From JAFGUF01 sp040883315 (lineage in GTDB: Bacteria > Bacillota > Clostridia > Christensenellales > UMGS416): 64,000 bases of DNA. Below, one piece after another: positions 9,174 through 16,455 of this stretch. Position 1 is the stretch's first letter. The number at the start of each line of letters is the position of its first letter. The translations under genes were made by a program, and so were the position numbers. The stretch spans positions 1 through 64,000 of the forward strand of contig JBFLKU010000008.1 of assembly GCA_040883315.1 (NCBI GenBank), written 5' to 3'. A model generated the notes under the pieces. The model saw nothing but the letters and a program-made list of their open reading frames with translations. It ran no database searches and was not told the DNA's origin.

Positions 9174-10923
9174 TGAAATTTACGGACTTTACTACCTGAT
9201 GATGGACAAAATATTAGAAAAAGCGGAGCACGGCGACATAAGCCAAAAAGACATCACAGACATTGTAAATGAATACGGATTCGCCGAAAGCAGCATATAC
9301 TTTAGTCCCAAAACTACCGCACAGGATGGCAGCGGATATAGCCTGCTGGTAAAATCGGGCGACAAATACAGAAGCGTGCTAAAAAACCCCACAGCCAAAT
9401 ACTCCACGTCTATGCAGCTATCGATAATTAAGTGTATGCTGTCGGACAAAAGGATATGGTTGTTTTTGGATGATAGCGAGCTGAACGATCTGCAGTGTTC
9501 GCTAGATGGCATTGAGCCGCTTTATAACAACGAGCATATACTGAATGTGGGCATTTCAAAAGAGGCAGATGATTACGATGACCCGAAGTATGTAAACAAT
9601 TTCAGAACCGTACTTAAGGCGGTTAAGTCGGGTAATTACCTTAAGGTTGTTTTCAACAACTCCAAAAATATCCGCAGGACAACGAACATTGCTCCGTATA
9701 AAATCGAATACAGCCCGCGGGAGGACAGATTCAGGCTGTGCGGCGTCAGCCGCATGGGTAAGGTTTACAAATACATCAAGCTGAACATCAACAGGATTAT
9801 CGAAGCAATTCCGCTGGATGATACGTTTGAATTGGACGCCGCCTATTATATAGAAAAGAAGCGGACAACGCCGGTTGAAATTGAAGTGGCTAATTTCAGA
9901 AACGGCATAGAGCGGATATTTATTGGTCTTTCCAACTACAAGCGTGTGTCAACATACGACAGCGAAACGGGCAAATGCACCATGAAAATATACTGCGACG
10001 AGGACGACCTGCAGGAGCTTTTGATAGTTATGCTCTCCTTCGGTCCGGCTGTTAAGGTGATTGGGCCAAAAAGATTTAAGGAGCAGTATATTGAAAGAAT
10101 AGACAAGCAGATGGAGATACTGGCAGAATATCAATCAAGGAGCAAAAAGCAGACAATGAATGAAATAATAAAAGCAAAACTTTATGAGATAGAAAAAAAG
10201 CACGATATAAAAATACTCTACGCCGTGGAATCCGGCAGCCGTGGCTGGGGCTTTGCATCCACCGACAGCGATTATGATGTTCGCTTTGTGTACATTCATA
10301 AAATGGAGTGGTATCTGTCAATCGAAAGAAAGCGGGATGTAATAGAGCTGCCCATAAATGATTTGCTGGACATAAACGGATGGGACATAAAAAAGACGCT
10401 GAGCCTTTACCAGAAGAGCAACCCGACATTGCTGGAGTGGTTTTCATCCCCCATCGTATACAAAGAGCAGACTGATTTTACTGATAAACTTAAAAAGCTG
10501 CTGGATAAATATTTTTCATCAAAGACCTGCATATTCCACTATCTGCACATGGCGGAGGGGAACTACAGGGAGTATTTAAAGGGCGACAAGGTGCGCATAA
10601 AAAAATATTTCTATGTGCTGCGCCCTATAATGGCATGCATGTGGGTGGAAAAATTCGGCACGCAGCCGCCAATGCTTTTTGAGGAGCTGATGAACTCTCT
10701 TGATTTGGATAAGGATTTAATTAGTGAAATTGAAATGCTTCTAAAAAGAAAACGTGCAGGGCATGAGATGGACTGGGAAGAGCAGATAACCGTAATAAAC
10801 AAATTCCTTGAAGATAAAATAGAGTATTTTGAGGAATATTCAAAGAACCTAAAAAGCTTCCAGGCAGATGCTGAGGAGCTGGACAAGTTGTTTAGAGATG
10901 TGCTGGAGGATGCGTGGGGGTAG
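9166..10923 (+). CDS. WYL regulator fused to RlaP-type nucleotidyltransferase
   Basis: The ATG at 9166 has AGAGG eight bases upstream; a GTG at 9157 is the alternative. The 585 residues form two parts. Residues ~1-325 are a WYL protein ('YLKVVFNNSKNIRRTTNIAPYKIEY', 'FRLCGVSRMGK') with a WCX tail ('LLIVMLSFGPAVKVIGPKRF'). Residues ~330-585 are a polymerase-beta-fold nucleotidyltransferase with GSRGWGF (from residue 357) and the metal-binding S-D-Y-D (Asp369, Asp371). The second part matches the RlaP (COG3541-like) family, which accompanies RNA ligases in predicted RNA repair operons and probably adds nucleotides to broken RNA ends. The upstream gene overlaps by 8 bases. The fusion puts sensor and enzyme in one chain. 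Substrate is unknown. Confidence 0.85.
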   Translation: MFNEIYGLYYLMMDKILEKAEHGDISQKDITDIVNEYGFAESSIYFSPKTTAQDGSGYSLLVKSGDKYRSVLKNPTAKYSTSMQLSIIKCMLSDKRIWLFLDDSELNDLQCSLDGIEPLYNNEHILNVGISKEADDYDDPKYVNNFRTVLKAVKSGNYLKVVFNNSKNIRRTTNIAPYKIEYSPREDRFRLCGVSRMGKVYKYIKLNINRIIEAIPLDDTFELDAAYYIEKKRTTPVEIEVANFRNGIERIFIGLSNYKRVSTYDSETGKCTMKIYCDEDDLQELLIVMLSFGPAVKVIGPKRFKEQYIERIDKQMEILAEYQSRSKKQTMNEIIKAKLYEIEKKHDIKILYAVESGSRGWGFASTDSDYDVRFVYIHKMEWYLSIERKRDVIELPINDLLDINGWDIKKTLSLYQKSNPTLLEWFSSPIVYKEQTDFTDKLKKLLDKYFSSKTCIFHYLHMAEGNYREYLKGDKVRIKKYFYVLRPIMACMWVEKFGTQPPMLFEELMNSLDLDKDLISEIEMLLKRKRAGHEMDWEEQITVINKFLEDKIEYFEEYSKNLKSFQADAEELDKLFRDVLEDAWG

Positions 10924-10930
10924 GTTTTTA

Positions 10931-10982
10931 TGAGGCTCTGCCTCAAACCCCGTTAAAGGGACTGGTCCCTTTAAAATCCTTA
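10931..10982 (-). repeat. Dispersed palindromic repeat, copy A
   Basis: Two hairpins follow the WYL-RlaP stop: GAGGC/GCCTC (10932-10944) and TTAAAGGGAC/GTCCCTTTAA (10953-10974). Read on the minus strand it aligns with copies B (11954-12010) and C (52540-52591): AAGGGATTTT, AAGGGAC.AGTCC, then a G-rich palindrome. It may also terminate the upstream operon. Confidence 0.6.
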
Positions 10983-11053
10983 AAAATTATAGGGGTAATT
11001 CACCAATTGAAAATCATATAAGTGTATAGTATAATTCCCATAAGGAGTAAAAT

Positions 11054-11920
11054 ATGTCTAGTATAAAATATATGGAAAGACAGAATTTCGAATCACTTTT
11101 TGGAATGTCTAGTGGTTATGTTATAGATTTTAAAAATAGAGAATTCCAAGAATTCGTATTTGAATGTGTAAAAGTGGATATATATAAAATATATCCTGAC
11201 TTATCTAAAGCAAAGATTCTTAGAGCACTATTGCAAGATTTGGATAATGTTAATGCAGGCAAACTGCTTCTTTGTTTATTAGAATACTTTCAATCCAAAA
11301 GATTTATAGATGATTCAAACAGAGAAATATTTTATAAATGTGTTCAAATAGGAAACAGGCTTATTGGAAAGATGGAATCAAAAGAAGTTAAATTTAAAAC
11401 ACCACCTGTACCAGACGAAAAAAATAACGAAGCATTTGATTATGATAAAAATAAAACAGAAATACATAAACTAGCAAATTTAGATGATACACCTCAAAAA
11501 AGAGGGTATGCTTTTGAGAGTTATTTATGTCAGTTATTTAGTGATTGTGGACTAGACCCCAGAGGAAGCTTTAAAATAACAGGAGAACAAATTGATGGCA
11601 GCTTTGTGATGGATAGTGAAATATATTTGCTTGAAGCCAAATGGACGAACGCCCAACAAAGTAAAGATGACTTAGTTGTTTTTAACGAAAAGGTAACTTC
11701 AAAGTCCACTTTTACAAGAGGTTTATTTATTAGCTTTGCTGGATTTACAGAAAACGCAGTTGCTACTTTTAACAGTGGTAGAAAACCAAGTATTGTTCTA
11801 ATGACAGTACAAGAATTAGTTGTTTCATTTGAGAGAAAAATTGAATTCAAATCTCTTTTGAAGAAAAAGATTAGAGCTTTAGCCGAAGAAGGAGCTGTTT
11901 TAAAAAATGTATTGAATTAA
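11054..11920 (+). CDS. Mrr-like PD-(D/E)XK restriction endonuclease
   Basis: The protein has 288 residues and AAGGAG before its ATG. The N-terminal ~135 residues are helical and unrecognised. The C-terminal half has the Mrr-type endonuclease core: 'KRGYAFESYLCQLFSDCGL' (motif I Glu), 'GEQIDGSFVM' (Asp), and 'IYLLEAKW' (E-x-K), followed by 'RGLFISFAGFT'. These are the catalytic residues of the PD-(D/E)XK fold, so a DNA or RNA cleaving activity is likely. No methyltransferase or helicase accompanies it. It stands alone between two inverted copies of a dispersed palindromic repeat and downstream of the RNA-repair genes, so it may be a solitary type IV-like or damage-linked nuclease. Its composition is more AT-rich than that of its neighbours. 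Confidence 0.8.
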   Translation: MSSIKYMERQNFESLFGMSSGYVIDFKNREFQEFVFECVKVDIYKIYPDLSKAKILRALLQDLDNVNAGKLLLCLLEYFQSKRFIDDSNREIFYKCVQIGNRLIGKMESKEVKFKTPPVPDEKNNEAFDYDKNKTEIHKLANLDDTPQKRGYAFESYLCQLFSDCGLDPRGSFKITGEQIDGSFVMDSEIYLLEAKWTNAQQSKDDLVVFNEKVTSKSTFTRGLFISFAGFTENAVATFNSGRKPSIVLMTVQELVVSFERKIEFKSLLKKKIRALAEEGAVLKNVLN

Positions 11921-11953
11921 GTTGAAGTACATATAGCCTTATTGCTATATTTG

Positions 11954-12010
11954 AAGGGATTTTCAAGGGACTAGTCCATTGAACAGGGGGTTGGGGACGG
12001 AGTCCCCGCA
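11954..12010 (+). repeat. Dispersed palindromic repeat, copy B
   Basis: This copy follows the nuclease gene: AAGGGATTTTCAAGGGAC, TAGTCC, then GGGG-ACGGAGT-CCCC. It is in inverted orientation relative to copy A, so the nuclease gene is bracketed by the two. Copy C lies at 52540-52591. Confidence 0.6.
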
Positions 12011-12025
12011 TCCATCCACCAAACA

Positions 12026-12060
12026 CCAAAAACGCACCAAGAATTATTCTACGGTGCGTT
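12026..12060 (-). terminator. Terminator of the slipin gene
   Basis: On the minus strand AACGCACC and GGTGCGTT (12053-12060 and 12031-12038) pair, with an inner AGAAT/ATTCT stem, and are followed by TTTTTGG. It lies four bases after the slipin stop. Confidence 0.75.
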
Positions 12061-12063
12061 TCT

Positions 12064-13176
12064 TTACTTACCTATCAGTTCTCCCAGCTGCTCCAGCACT
12101 CCGGCATTTGCAGAAAGTGAAATATTGCCTACCTTGTCGCATATACGCTCTAGGTACTCAAGCTCCTTCAGCTTGTAAAGTGTCTTGTTCTCGTCCATCA
12201 GCTTTGCAGTGTTTAGCAAGCTGCGAGTGGAGGCAGTCTCCTCACGGCGAGTGATGACATTTGCCAATGCCTTTTTTTCTGCGATTAGGACGGTGTTTAA
12301 GATGTCCCTGATATCGCCGGGCAGGATTATGTCCTTTACGCCGCAGCCAATGAATTGAACACCTAAAAAGTCCTGATTCTTTGTGACTATCTCAAGGATA
12401 ATATCACCTATTTCATGCTTTTTGGCAAGCAGTTCATCGAGGGTTAGAGTGGACACATACTCACGCAGAGCAAGCTGCACGGTTGAGTAAATCTGCTCTT
12501 GGTGATTGGTGAACTCAACTGCTGACTTTATGTAGTCAGTGATTTTGTACTGACAAATAAAGTTCATACGCAAAGTTACCTTATCCTTGGTGAGCAGTTC
12601 CTGTGAGTTTAATTCTAAGGACTGATTTCGAGTATCCACCTTTATCACAGCCACGCTGTTTGTGCCTCTCCAAAAGAAGTGGTCACCCACAGGCAGCTCT
12701 TCTTGATACTTGCCGTTAATTAAAAGGATGCCTACAGTGCCTGCTGATATTTTGTAGGGCGTAATATAGTTGAATCCTTTTTGAGTAAAATAGCTTTTGT
12801 TGAAAATTGATTTGTCAATCTCTTCGCCAACTATTGGGTTCTTTGTATCCACTATGATAAAATCATGCTTATGCACAGCGTTGAAAAATCCATGAATTCC
12901 GCTTGGCAGAATCTGCAGGAAGTTTTCGTCTACATAGTGCAGGGCAATCTCGTTATCCTTTACGTGGATAATGTCCAGTAAGTTCTTTAGAAGTTCATCG
13001 TGCTTTACTAGGTTTAAATCTATACCCTTAGCTGATAAGCTCTCACGCATATCACAAAGTATAACTTTATACTTTAGATAATTGCTGTATAAGTATTTAC
13101 CTGCAGGAAGAGCTTTGATAAACTCACCGTTTTTATAAAGCAGACCTACTTCATGTTTCTTTACTATGTACTTCAT
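12064..13176 (-). CDS. Slipin-type SPFH (band 7) protein of the RNA-repair kind
   Basis: The 370-residue protein has a strong AGGAGG six bases before its ATG. It contains two tandem strand-rich N-terminal modules: residues ~1-45 ('HEVGLLYKNGEFIKALPAGKY') and ~150-180 ('GTVGILLINGKYQEELPVGDH'). The band 7 core follows ('LELNSQELLTKDKVTLRMNF', 'LREYVSTLTLDELL'), then a helical tail. No transmembrane segment is evident. SPFH proteins oligomerise into rings or membrane scaffolds. Slipins of about this size and with a doubled N-terminus are, from my knowledge of such loci, recurrent neighbours of rtcB and RlaP genes, so it likely belongs to the same system. A ~600-base leader containing the tRNA-like RNA lies upstream on the same strand. 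Confidence 0.85.
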   Translation of the reverse strand: MKYIVKKHEVGLLYKNGEFIKALPAGKYLYSNYLKYKVILCDMRESLSAKGIDLNLVKHDELLKNLLDIIHVKDNEIALHYVDENFLQILPSGIHGFFNAVHKHDFIIVDTKNPIVGEEIDKSIFNKSYFTQKGFNYITPYKISAGTVGILLINGKYQEELPVGDHFFWRGTNSVAVIKVDTRNQSLELNSQELLTKDKVTLRMNFICQYKITDYIKSAVEFTNHQEQIYSTVQLALREYVSTLTLDELLAKKHEIGDIILEIVTKNQDFLGVQFIGCGVKDIILPGDIRDILNTVLIAEKKALANVITRREETASTRSLLNTAKLMDENKTLYKLKELEYLERICDKVGNISLSANAGVLEQLGELIGK

Positions 13177-13192
13177 AATATACCTCCTATAG

Positions 13193-13216
13193 AGTACTGT
13201 TTTTTTAGACAGTACT
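13193..13216 (-). promoter_or_regulatory. Leader hairpin directly before the slipin ribosome binding site
   Basis: AGTACTGT (13193-13200) and ACAGTACT (13209-13216) form a perfect 8-bp stem with an 8-base loop, ending just upstream of the AGGAGG. It could act as an RNA processing site separating the upstream RNA from the slipin mRNA, as a stabiliser, or as an operator. A second perfect repeat, CCAAATTAT/ATAATTTGG, lies at 13314-13334. Confidence 0.5.
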
Positions 13217-13406
13217 TACTGTTATTTATTAAAGCTGTGTTATTTTTGGCTACACTTTTTAACAGAATTATTTTCTTAATGAAAATACTTTGAGAAAAAA
13301 TTGTGCCTACTTACCAAATTATAAAATAATTTGGAACAGCATTTTTGGCGAATGACCAAATGCCTTACCTCCACAAATTATAAAGCGGACTTTTAATTAA
13401 GTGCTT

Positions 13407-13536
13407 TGCTATAGCAGCGGACAAAACTGCTGGCAGCTATAGCATAAATACGGTATCCTTAAAAATGCAGGGCTTTAAATCTGCTTCCTTATGGCAGCTT
13501 CTTGGGGCTTGCAGCCATAAAGACAGAAGTAAAACA
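13407..13536 (-). other. Structured stretch between the tRNA-like RNA and slipin
   Basis: Two strong hairpins occur without any convincing reading frame. TGCTATAGC+AGC (13407-13418) pairs with GCT...GCTATAGCA (13429-13444). On the minus strand CTTTATGGC pairs with GCCATAAGG across the interval from about 13480 to 13530, extended by CTTC/GAAG. They may form the 3' part of the RNA described below, a second small RNA, or a leader of the slipin mRNA. Confidence 0.45.
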
Positions 13537-13544
13537 TTTAGATC

Positions 13545-13772
13545 ATGATGTGATGTTTCCATCCAAGTTGAGATTTTGCTTAACAGGCAAATTCAATTGA
13601 TTGCTATACCACTTAGCTATGTATGCGATCCGCGCTATACAGTGGGAGTCGAACCCACGTCACATCAAGGTGCAAATACATTTGGAATACATACAGGCAG
13701 AGCCCAAATGCACCGTGCAGGATACAAACCTGACCACATAAAATGCAACTTACAAAATGGATTATATTATTT
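13545..13772 (-). ncRNA. Y-RNA-like non-coding RNA with a circularly permuted tRNA-like module
   Basis: On the minus strand 13668-13597 reads, without gaps, as a tRNA opened at the anticodon loop and closed at the acceptor end. It has a TTGAT anticodon-stem strand, a 5-base variable loop GTGAC, and T-arm GTGGG-TTCGACT-CCCAC. The acceptor stem TGTAT(A)GC / GCATACA is closed by loop GCGGATC. Then come TA (positions 8-9), D-arm GCTA-AGTGGTA-TAGC with the conserved GG, A26, and ATCAA pairing with TTGAT. Flanking hairpins include CAGG/CCTG, a GGTGCA/TGCACC arm, TTTGC-CTGTTAA-GCAAA and GATG-GAAA-CATC. Bacterial YrlA Y RNAs are known tRNA mimics, often encoded near Ro/Rsr or RNA-repair genes. The ends are estimates, and no Ro (TROVE) gene is in the window. 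Confidence 0.7.
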
Positions 13773-13783
13773 GTATAGATTAT

Positions 13784-13804
13784 TATCATTAAAAAAAGTG
13801 TGCG
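13784..13804 (-). promoter_or_regulatory. Shared regulatory box upstream of the tRNA-like RNA (copy 2)
   Basis: This is an exact 21-base copy of 7866-7886, in the same orientation towards its target (CGCACAC, seven T, AATGATA on the minus strand). AATAAT directly downstream can serve as -10. It lies about 115 bases before the tRNA-like module. The sequence identity stops immediately on both sides, as expected of a functional site rather than a duplication. Confidence 0.65.
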
Positions 13805-13861
13805 AAGTGTTTGAATATACAATTTTCTAACTATATAAATAAAAATGTAAAACATATTTCT

Positions 13862-14335
13862 GGTTCATAAATTTTTTTTATTCTATACATAACCTGTGCT
13901 CTAAAACAATATATGACATAATCAAAAAAGAATATTAGAACATTATATACTGGAAGAAAAAGACACGGATACAGTGTAGTGTATACGTGTCACGTTTTCT
14001 CTCGAAAGAGCTGGTCATAAATACTGCATATTTATTGCTCGCTATGTATCCAGAAAAAACAAAGCAAAAAAACCGAATGGCTATTTCATTTGAAAAGGTT
14101 TGGTCAACATATAATATATTGCATAGAATTAAGCTTGTAAAAAGGACAGCCGACAGGTCAAGAAAATTCAACTCGCATTTCGCTCCATATTTTTATGATA
14201 CTTTCGGAATGTTAAAATCATTCCTTTTACCCAACGTATTTCTCATCGAGAAATTACTTGGTTCATTTTCGATTTGAGTTAGTGTTCTAAAAACAAACTA
14301 AATGAATAAATTGCATCTCAGATAACTGTAATGAA
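13862..14335. other. Intergenic stretch without recognisable gene
   Basis: This AT-rich region contains short open frames on both strands (for example 13987-14277 plus) that lack a ribosome binding site, a family signature or normal codon composition. CACGGATACAG...CTGTATACGTG-like symmetry near 13965-13990 is the only notable structure. I call no gene here. Confidence 0.5.
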
Positions 14336-14370
14336 ATAAAATGCACCAGTCAAACAACCGGCGCATTTTT
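14336..14370 (-). terminator. Terminator of the DUF4386-TetR-DUF457 operon
   Basis: On the minus strand AATGCGCCGG (14358-14367) pairs with CTGGTGCATT (14340-14349) using two G-U pairs. It is followed by a TTTATTTC tail. Confidence 0.65.
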
Positions 14371-14382
14371 CATTTATATCTA

Positions 14383-14889
14383 TTATACTGCTGCCTCTTT
14401 TTTCACTTTCCGCATCTGTATCTTTGTAAGAATATACACCAGTATACCTCCAGCTAGTGTGCCGTATTCCAATATCTGAGCAAGCACTCCGTATTTCCAA
14501 ACCCCAAGACCTATTTTTATCTGGCTGAATGGATACAGAGGCATGCCCGTATCATACGGGTAAAACGCCAGCTTGGGCGATGCTATGAAATCCAGCAGAG
14601 TGTGGCTGAAAACCAAAAGCCCAATAGTGAGTGCAGCCTTTTTGTTTTTGGAAAACAAAAATGTGAGCAATGCCCCCAGAAACGAAAGCACCACACCCGA
14701 TGCAATGCTGTGGGAATACTCGTAAAACCCAGCACCTGTAGCAGAAGAAGGCGTTTCAATGCCTCCTGCCCATAGCCCCATAAAGACCAATTCCACAGCC
14801 TCTGCTGCCAGTATTAAATATCCTACTTTTATATCTTTTGCAAATTTTTTAGCTGCAAAGCCAACACCTATATGTGCAACTGCAGGCAT
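14383..14889 (-). CDS. DUF457/YdjM-like membrane protein
   Basis: The 168-residue protein has AGGAGG before its ATG and four or five hydrophobic segments. Signature positions of the YdjM/DUF457 family of membrane-bound, predicted metal-dependent hydrolases are present: an early His ('VAHIGVGF'), 'YSHSIASG' and 'FSHTLLDFIASPK', where His and Asp could bind metal. It is the last gene of a three-gene minus-strand operon, 17 bases after the TetR gene. Role and substrate are unknown. Given the TetR and DUF4386 neighbours, a membrane homeostasis function is possible but unproven. Confidence 0.75.
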   Translation of the reverse strand: MPAVAHIGVGFAAKKFAKDIKVGYLILAAEAVELVFMGLWAGGIETPSSATGAGFYEYSHSIASGVVLSFLGALLTFLFSKNKKAALTIGLLVFSHTLLDFIASPKLAFYPYDTGMPLYPFSQIKIGLGVWKYGVLAQILEYGTLAGGILVYILTKIQMRKVKKEAAV

Positions 14890-14906
14890 AAAAACCTCCT
14901 ATTTAT

Positions 14907-15506
14907 CTAATTAATCATTAATTCTACTATGTCGTCTAGCTGCTTATATATTGCATCCAAGGTCAGCTCGTCATTGCCCGAAAGATACAGAGTGAGCATA
15001 CCATATAGTGCGTATATGATGGTGTAGGTTGCTTTGCCTACTGCCTCCATGGAGTATCCGCCTCGCTGCATCATGTACTGAAATGTCTGGGCGAATTTCG
15101 CCTGCACCTGCGGCTCATTCATTATTTTTTTGTTGCTTCTCGTCACTGACTTGTCCAGAGGGTAGCAATAGAAAAAGAAGAACACATTTGGATTTTGTAT
15201 AAAATAATCCATAAACAGCCTGAATATTTTCTTTAAATCATCGTCGTTTTTTATTTCTCCGTTTTGGTTCATGAAATACTCAGCAATGTCCGCCAGCATC
15301 AGGTCCCTGGTGTGCCACAGAAGCTCATCCAGATTGGTAAAGTAATTATAGATGGTTCGCAGGGAATATCCCGACTGCTCCGCCACCTTCCGCACAGACA
15401 CAGCCTGCACGCCGGATTGCTCTATGATATCCTTGGCAGTTTGTGCGAATGCGTCCTTCACCCTTTGAGACTTGATAGCCTTTTTGTCATCTTTGCTTAA
15501 TACCAT
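14907..15506 (-). CDS. TetR-family regulator
   Basis: The start is taken at the ATG at 15506 (MVLSKDDKK), just after the stop of the upstream membrane gene, giving 199 residues. Upstream in-frame ATGs lie inside that gene. The N-terminal helix-turn-helix is clear ('VKDAFAQTAKDIIEQSGVQAVSVRKVAEQSGYSLRTIYNYF', split by helix turns); the C-terminal ligand domain is generic. It lies in an operon between two membrane protein genes and probably represses it. A palindrome TATAAC-ACT-GTTATA at 16272-16286 overlaps the -35 region of that operon and is its likely operator. The ligand is unknown. Confidence 0.85.
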   Translation of the reverse strand: MVLSKDDKKAIKSQRVKDAFAQTAKDIIEQSGVQAVSVRKVAEQSGYSLRTIYNYFTNLDELLWHTRDLMLADIAEYFMNQNGEIKNDDDLKKIFRLFMDYFIQNPNVFFFFYCYPLDKSVTRSNKKIMNEPQVQAKFAQTFQYMMQRGGYSMEAVGKATYTIIYALYGMLTLYLSGNDELTLDAIYKQLDDIVELMIN

Positions 15507-15510
15507 TTTT

Positions 15511-16209
15511 TCACCGCTTTGATAGTTTGATAAGATCAATGCCTGTAAACACAAACCATATGAAATAGAATGGTCCTGCTGCATATAGCAGCTTTTCTGC
15601 GAATGCCGGCATCGAGTAGTGAAGCAGATGCTGCATCAGATCTACTCCATTGCATATTATACCACCTAATGCCGTGATGAGAGCAAAATTTTTGTTTTTT
15701 AGCATGACTATAGATATTGCAACGCCTGATCCCTGCATGAATATGCCGCAGAAATATCCTGCTGTGGTGTACCACATGTTTCTGGCTATCACTGCCTCTG
15801 CTGCGGAAACTATGCCTAATTTCGCTGCTTCGCTGCTTGCCTCTGCATATAGCTGGCTAAGGTGCATCAGCGAAAAAGCAGAATGGGTTGTTATTGTCAA
15901 AATAACAGCCACAAATGTGAACAGAACAGAAAAGAATGTAGTCACGGGCTTTGTTTCGTACAGTGCAAAAAACAGAGCAGTGAATGTGAAAAAATACATC
16001 ACTATCATAAATACTGTCAGCAGCTCGTCCTGCATCAGCCCGGCAAAGGGCGACGCTTTAAATGCCTCTAGTGCTTCTCGTGCATTCTCTGGACGAATGC
16101 CCAGAATGCCTATCACTATTATACCTGCAATCACCAAAGCTATCTGCAAAAATGCTGCGACTCCCCCGAGCCTGTAAAATTTATTTCTCTCTTTTAATAA
16201 ACTTTCCAT
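15511..16209 (-). CDS. DUF4386-like multi-pass membrane protein
   Basis: The ATG at 16209 follows AAGGAGG by four bases; a longer frame from 16251 is unlikely. The ~232 residues have six hydrophobic segments, starting 'LGGVAAFLQIALVIAGIIVIGI' and ending 'GPFYFIWFVFTGIDLI', with a polar loop rich in Ala, Glu and Ser after the third. The pattern fits DUF4386-type integral membrane proteins of unknown function. It is the first gene of the operon with the TetR gene (four-base gap) and the DUF457 gene. TetR control suggests a response to a small hydrophobic compound. Confidence 0.7.
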   Translation of the reverse strand: MESLLKERNKFYRLGGVAAFLQIALVIAGIIVIGILGIRPENAREALEAFKASPFAGLMQDELLTVFMIVMYFFTFTALFFALYETKPVTTFFSVLFTFVAVILTITTHSAFSLMHLSQLYAEASSEAAKLGIVSAAEAVIARNMWYTTAGYFCGIFMQGSGVAISIVMLKNKNFALITALGGIICNGVDLMQHLLHYSMPAFAEKLLYAAGPFYFIWFVFTGIDLIKLSKR

Positions 16210-16249
16210 ATTTCCTCCTTTCCGTGTAGTTAGTAATATATCTGAACGC

Positions 16250-16286
16250 ATTATAACAATATTAAATAAATTATAACACTGTTATA
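16250..16286 (-). promoter_or_regulatory. Promoter and palindromic operator of the DUF4386-TetR operon
   Basis: A minus-strand TATAAT lies at 16250-16255. The perfect palindrome TATAAC-ACT-GTTATA (16272-16286) covers the -35 position. The TTATAAC element recurs at 16251-16257. This fits autorepression by the TetR protein of the operon. Confidence 0.5.
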
Positions 16287-16366
16287 TATTATTTAAAAGT
16301 TTGAGATTTGTCAATAGTTTTTTAAAAAAATATAGATATATATTTATTAAATTTTCGTGACGTGTA

Positions 16367-16396
16367 TTGACGAGCAAATAAACGGAGTGCTATAAT
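16367..16396 (+). promoter_or_regulatory. Promoter of the galactoside operon
   Basis: TTGACG (16367-16372), an 18-base spacer and a perfect TATAAT (16391-16396) stand upstream of the TetR gene that leads the operon. It is the best housekeeping-type promoter in this part of the window. Confidence 0.75.
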
Positions 16397-16413
16397 GTCA
16401 TAGGTGTGACATT
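16394..16413 (+). promoter_or_regulatory. Operator overlapping the -10 of the galactoside operon
   Basis: AATGTCA-TAGGTG-TGACATT is a perfect 7-bp inverted repeat with a 6-base spacer. It overlaps the -10 end and the expected transcription start. This is the classic geometry for TetR-family autorepression. Confidence 0.7.
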
Positions 16414-16455
16414 TTATTGATATCGCTAAATGTTTTTATGGAAGAAGGAAACATT

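Noticed and set aside
13597..13668. Ordinary tRNA gene, or tRNA-Asn because of the nearby CTGTTAA loop (GTT)
   Set aside because: T-arm precedes D-arm, there is no anticodon loop between D- and T-arms, and the CTGTTAA hairpin lies outside the fold. A permuted tRNA-like module fits all elements; a canonical tRNA does not.
13400..13800. tmRNA (ssrA) or T-box leader
   Set aside because: No tag-peptide frame, no tmRNA 5' consensus, and no AAGGGTGGTACCGCG-type T-box sequence is present.
13576..13830. Plus-strand open frame over the tRNA-like region as a protein gene
   Set aside because: It has no ribosome binding site, and its frame runs through the T-arm, D-arm and hairpins of a structured RNA on the other strand. 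The peptide has no family resemblance.
13987..14277. Small gene on the plus strand
   Set aside because: No ribosome binding site, no recognisable domain, and equal-length frames occur on the opposite strand.
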